The notes beneath the pieces were generated by a model. The model was not told the DNA's origin. It did not search any database and worked only from the letters and a program-made list of their open reading frames with translations. Below are positions 61,275 through 64,000 of a stretch of DNA of 64,000 nt, one piece after another. This DNA comes from Rhizobium sp. GTDB lineage: Bacteria; Pseudomonadota; Alphaproteobacteria; Rhizobiales; Rhizobiaceae. Every line of letters starts with the position of its first letter. Position 1 is the first letter of the stretch. The stretch spans positions 62,001-126,000 of the forward strand of contig JAHHDR010000019.1 in assembly GCA_019739215.1 (NCBI GenBank). The letters are read 5' to 3'. The position numbers and the translations under genes are program-made.

Positions 61275-62495
61275 ATGGCGGAAGGGATTTTGGGCAAGAC
61301 CACGATCTGGCGCAATGCGCGGCTCGCGACCCTCGACCCTGCCCGTGAAGGGCTTGGTGAAATCGACCATGGCGCCGTCATCGCCCGCGACGGAAAGATC
61401 CTGTTCGCAGGCGCGGAGGCCGACCTTCCCGCCACCGCCGCCGCCGACACCATCGACTGCGAAGGCCGCTGGATCACGCCGGGCCTGATCGACTGCCACA
61501 CCCATCTGGTCCATGCCGGCAACCGCGCCCATGAATTCGAACTTCGCCTCAACGGCGCGACCTATGAAGAGGTCGCCCGCGCCGGCGGCGGCATCGTCTC
61601 CTCCGTCCGCTCGCTCCGTGCCGCCTCCGAAGCCGACCTTGTCAGCCAGACCCTGCCGCGCCTCGACGCGCTGATGGCGGAGGGCGTTACCACCGTCGAA
61701 GTGAAGTCCGGCTACGGCCTCGACCTCGAAAACGAAGCCAAGTCCCTCAAGGCCGCCCGCGCCCTGGCCGGCGTCCGCCCTGTCAGCGTCCGCACCACCT
61801 TCCTCGGCGCCCACGCCCTGCCGCCGGAGGCCAATGGCGACAAGGACGGCTATATTGCCAAGGTCGCGGACGAGATGCTGCCGGCGATCCACGCCGCCGG
61901 CCTGGCCGACGCGGTCGACGGCTTCTGCGAAGGCATCGCCTTCTCTCCCGACCAGATCGCACGGGTCTTCGACAGGGCCCGAGCACTCGGCATGCCGGTC
62001 AAGCTCCATGCCGACCAGCTCTCGGATCTCGATGGCGCCGCCCTAGCCGCCCGCTATGGCGCGCTCTCAGCGGACCATCTCGAATATACCAGCGATGCCG
62101 GTGCTGCCGCGATGGCGAATGCGGGAACTGTCGCCGTCATTCTGCCTGGCGCCTATTATTTCATTCGCGAGACGAAGAAGCCGCCGATCGAGAGCTTCCG
62201 CCGGCATGGCGTCGCCATGGCCATCGCCACCGACAACAACCCTGGCACCTCGCCGCTGACCTCGCTGTTGCTGACCATGAACATGTCAGCCACGTTGTTC
62301 CACATGACAGTCGAGGAATGCATCGCCGGCGTCACCCGCAACGCCGCCAGGGCACTCAGTCTTCAAACTGAAACGGGCACACTTGAGCCGGGGAAATGGG
62401 CCGACCTCGCCATCTGGGACATCGAACGGCCGGCAGAGCTCGTCTACCGCATGGGCTTCAACCCGCTCTGGAAGCGGGTGTGGCATGGCCAGTAA
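61275..62495 (+). CDS. hutI: Imidazolonepropionase HutI
   Basis: Hydrolyses 4-imidazolone-5-propionate to N-formimidoylglutamate, the third step of histidine breakdown. The 406-residue amidohydrolase starts [12 protein letters not shown] with GGAAGGG upstream. It has the metal motif [59 protein letters not shown] and SADHLEYTS, and [19 protein letters not shown] near the end. It is followed 36 bp later by hutH. Confidence 0.95.
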   Translation: MAEGILGKTTIWRNARLATLDPAREGLGEIDHGAVIARDGKILFAGAEADLPATAAADTIDCEGRWITPGLIDCHTHLVHAGNRAHEFELRLNGATYEEVARAGGGIVSSVRSLRAASEADLVSQTLPRLDALMAEGVTTVEVKSGYGLDLENEAKSLKAARALAGVRPVSVRTTFLGAHALPPEANGDKDGYIAKVADEMLPAIHAAGLADAVDGFCEGIAFSPDQIARVFDRARALGMPVKLHADQLSDLDGAALAARYGALSADHLEYTSDAGAAAMANAGTVAVILPGAYYFIRETKKPPIESFRRHGVAMAIATDNNPGTSPLTSLLLTMNMSATLFHMTVEECIAGVTRNAARALSLQTETGTLEPGKWADLAIWDIERPAELVYRMGFNPLWKRVWHGQ

Positions 62496-62531
62496 CATCG
62501 CCGGACCATCGAGAAAAATGGGAAAATCAAC

Positions 62532-64000
62532 ATGACCATCACCCTCCACCCCGGCTCCGTCACCCTTGCCGAACTCCAGTCGATCTACTGGGACGGCGAA
62601 ACCGCCCGCCTAGATCCATGCTTCGATGCCGCGATACTGCGCTCCGCCGCTCGCATTGCCGAGATCGCCAGCGGCACCGAGCCGGTCTATGGCGTCAATA
62701 CCGGCTTTGGCAAGCTGGCCAGTATCAAGATCGCCGCCGAGGACACCGCCACCCTCCAGCGCAACCTGATCCTGTCGCATTGCTGCGGCCTGGGCGAGCC
62801 GCTGGCACCCGAAATCGTCCGCCTGATCATGGCCCTCAAACTCATCTCGCTCGGTCGCGGCGCATCCGGCGTCCGTATCGAACTCGTGCGCCTGATCGAA
62901 GGCATGCTGGACAAGGGCGTCATCCCCATGATCCCGGAAAAGGGTTCCGTCGGCGCCTCCGGCGATCTTGCGCCGCTCGCCCACATGGCGGCGGTCATGA
63001 TCGGCGAAGGCGAGGCCTTCGTGAACGGCTGGCGCCTGCCCGGCGGAGAGGCATTGAAGAAGGCGGGCCTAACGCCCGTGGAGCTCTCCGCCAAGGAAGG
63101 CCTGGCGCTGATCAACGGCACCCAGACATCCACGGCGCTGGCACTGGCCGGCCTGTTCCGCGCCCATCGAGCCTCGCAGTCGGCACTGATAACTGGAGCG
63201 CTCTCCACCGACGCCGCCATGGGTTCCTCAGCCCCCTTCCACCCCGACATCCACACCCTGCGCGGCCACAAGGGCCAGATCGATGCCGCCGCCAGCCTCC
63301 GCGCGCTGCTGGAAGGCTCCGTCATCCGCGACAGCCACATCACAGGCGACGAGCGAGTGCAGGACCCCTATTGCATCAGGTGCCAGCCGCAGGTTGACGG
63401 CGCCTGCCTCGACATCCTGCGCCAGGCAGCGAAGACGCTTGAGATCGAAGCCAACGCTGTGACCGACAATCCGCTCGTCCTGGCCGACAATTCCGTCGTG
63501 TCAGGCGGCAACTTCCACGCCGAGCCGGTGGCCTTCGCCGCCGACACGATCGCACTCGCCATCTGCGAGATCGGCGCCATCGCCCAGCGCCGCATCGCAC
63601 TGCTGGTCGACCCCGCCCTCTCCTACGGCCTGCCGGCCTTCCTCGCCAAGACGCCGGGCCTGAATTCCGGCCTGATGATCGCCGAAGTCACATCGGCCGC
63701 GCTGATGAGCGAAAACAAGCAGATGTCGCACCCGGCCTCCGTCGACTCGACGCCGACCTCCGCCAACCAGGAAGACCATGTCTCCATGGCCTGCCACGGC
63801 GCCCGCCGCCTGCTGCAGATGACCGAAAACCTCTTCGGCATCATCGGCATCGAGGCCGTGACCGCAGCCCAGGGCGTCGATTTCCGCGCACCGCTGGTGA
63901 CCAGCCCGGAACTGTTCAAGGCGGTTGCCGCGGTCCGTTCCGTGGTGCCGACGCTGGAGGTCGACCGCTACATGGCTGGGGATCTGGCGGCGGCGGCGAA
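62532..64000 (+). CDS. hutH: Histidine ammonia-lyase HutH (partial)
   Basis: Deaminates histidine to urocanate, the first step. The gene runs off the right edge; 489 codons of a usual 505-515 are present. The catalytic MIO prosthetic group forms from Ala142-Ser143-Gly144 in [14 protein letters not shown]. Other active-site segments are [12 protein letters not shown] (Tyr), [41 protein letters not shown], and [24 protein letters not shown]. No urocanase (hutU) is in the window; it may lie further right. Confidence 0.95.
   Translation, partial: MTITLHPGSVTLAELQSIYWDGETARLDPCFDAAILRSAARIAEIASGTEPVYGVNTGFGKLASIKIAAEDTATLQRNLILSHCCGLGEPLAPEIVRLIMALKLISLGRGASGVRIELVRLIEGMLDKGVIPMIPEKGSVGASGDLAPLAHMAAVMIGEGEAFVNGWRLPGGEALKKAGLTPVELSAKEGLALINGTQTSTALALAGLFRAHRASQSALITGALSTDAAMGSSAPFHPDIHTLRGHKGQIDAAASLRALLEGSVIRDSHITGDERVQDPYCIRCQPQVDGACLDILRQAAKTLEIEANAVTDNPLVLADNSVVSGGNFHAEPVAFAADTIALAICEIGAIAQRRIALLVDPALSYGLPAFLAKTPGLNSGLMIAEVTSAALMSENKQMSHPASVDSTPTSANQEDHVSMACHGARRLLQMTENLFGIIGIEAVTAAQGVDFRAPLVTSPELFKAVAAVRSVVPTLEVDRYMAGDLAAAA

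Overview
The window is a GC-rich chromosomal segment from an alphaproteobacterium. It most likely belongs to the Rhizobiaceae or a close relative in the Hyphomicrobiales. The evidence is the mraZ-rsmH-ftsL-ftsI-murE-murF division cluster, a btaAB betaine-lipid pair, an ArsR-methyltransferase regulator coupled to metF, a pyrophosphate-type phosphofructokinase, the HutF-type histidine pathway and TTAA-N7-TTAAC (CtrA-like) sites. The genus cannot be told from this stretch. No rRNA, tRNA, insertion sequence, prophage or CRISPR array was seen.

Layout. 1-6.3 kb (minus): the dcw cluster, with overlapping start and stop codons throughout and four 10-bp-phased TGGGN repeats upstream of mraZ. 6.3-6.7 kb (minus): RNase P RNA. 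6.8-10 kb: an FAD oxidoreductase, an AmpD-like amidase, a TerB/J-domain protein and a small secreted basic protein. 10.3-21.1 kb: PPi-dependent phosphofructokinase, a lytic transglycosylase, a serine hydrolase, a GGDEF-EAL protein, btaA-btaB, a GH25 lysozyme, an MltB-like transglycosylase and a DMT exporter. Three genes in this part carry single-base frameshifts. 21.3-26.8 kb: a 25-residue membrane peptide, metF with its ArsR-type regulator and a 16-bp palindromic operator, a second small secreted protein, ettA and a degenerate RNase T2-like protein. 26.9-36.1 kb: an alpha/beta hydrolase, a second DMT transporter, a ThDP enzyme, DUF442, an aldose-epimerase-like protein, an L,D-transpeptidase, an alpha-oxoamine synthase and a frameshifted LuxR-type regulator.

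36-50 kb looks like a nitrogen-compound uptake and catabolism island. On the minus strand lie an N-formylglutamate-amidohydrolase-family enzyme, a TRAP transporter, a glutamine-synthetase-like ligase, an aldehyde dehydrogenase and an iron alcohol dehydrogenase. A toxin-antitoxin pair sits between the ligase and the dehydrogenases. On the plus strand a MurR/RpiR regulator precedes a four-gene ABC importer. 50-53 kb holds the most unusual group: a Rieske-oxygenase catalytic chain with no Rieske cluster ligands, divergent from an operon encoding a stand-alone Rieske protein, an acylphosphatase-like protein and a GST-like protein. The two halves are complementary.

53-64 kb: a MarR/MFS efflux pair with a shared inverted repeat, the EF-P gene with its beta-lysylation genes epmA and epmB, a class IV aminotransferase, and the histidine-utilisation genes hutC-hutF (minus) and hutI-hutH (plus, hutH cut by the window edge) around a HutC-like palindrome. 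The nearest candidate for the last enzyme of the HutF route, an N-formylglutamate amidohydrolase, is about 14 kb away beside the TRAP transporter.
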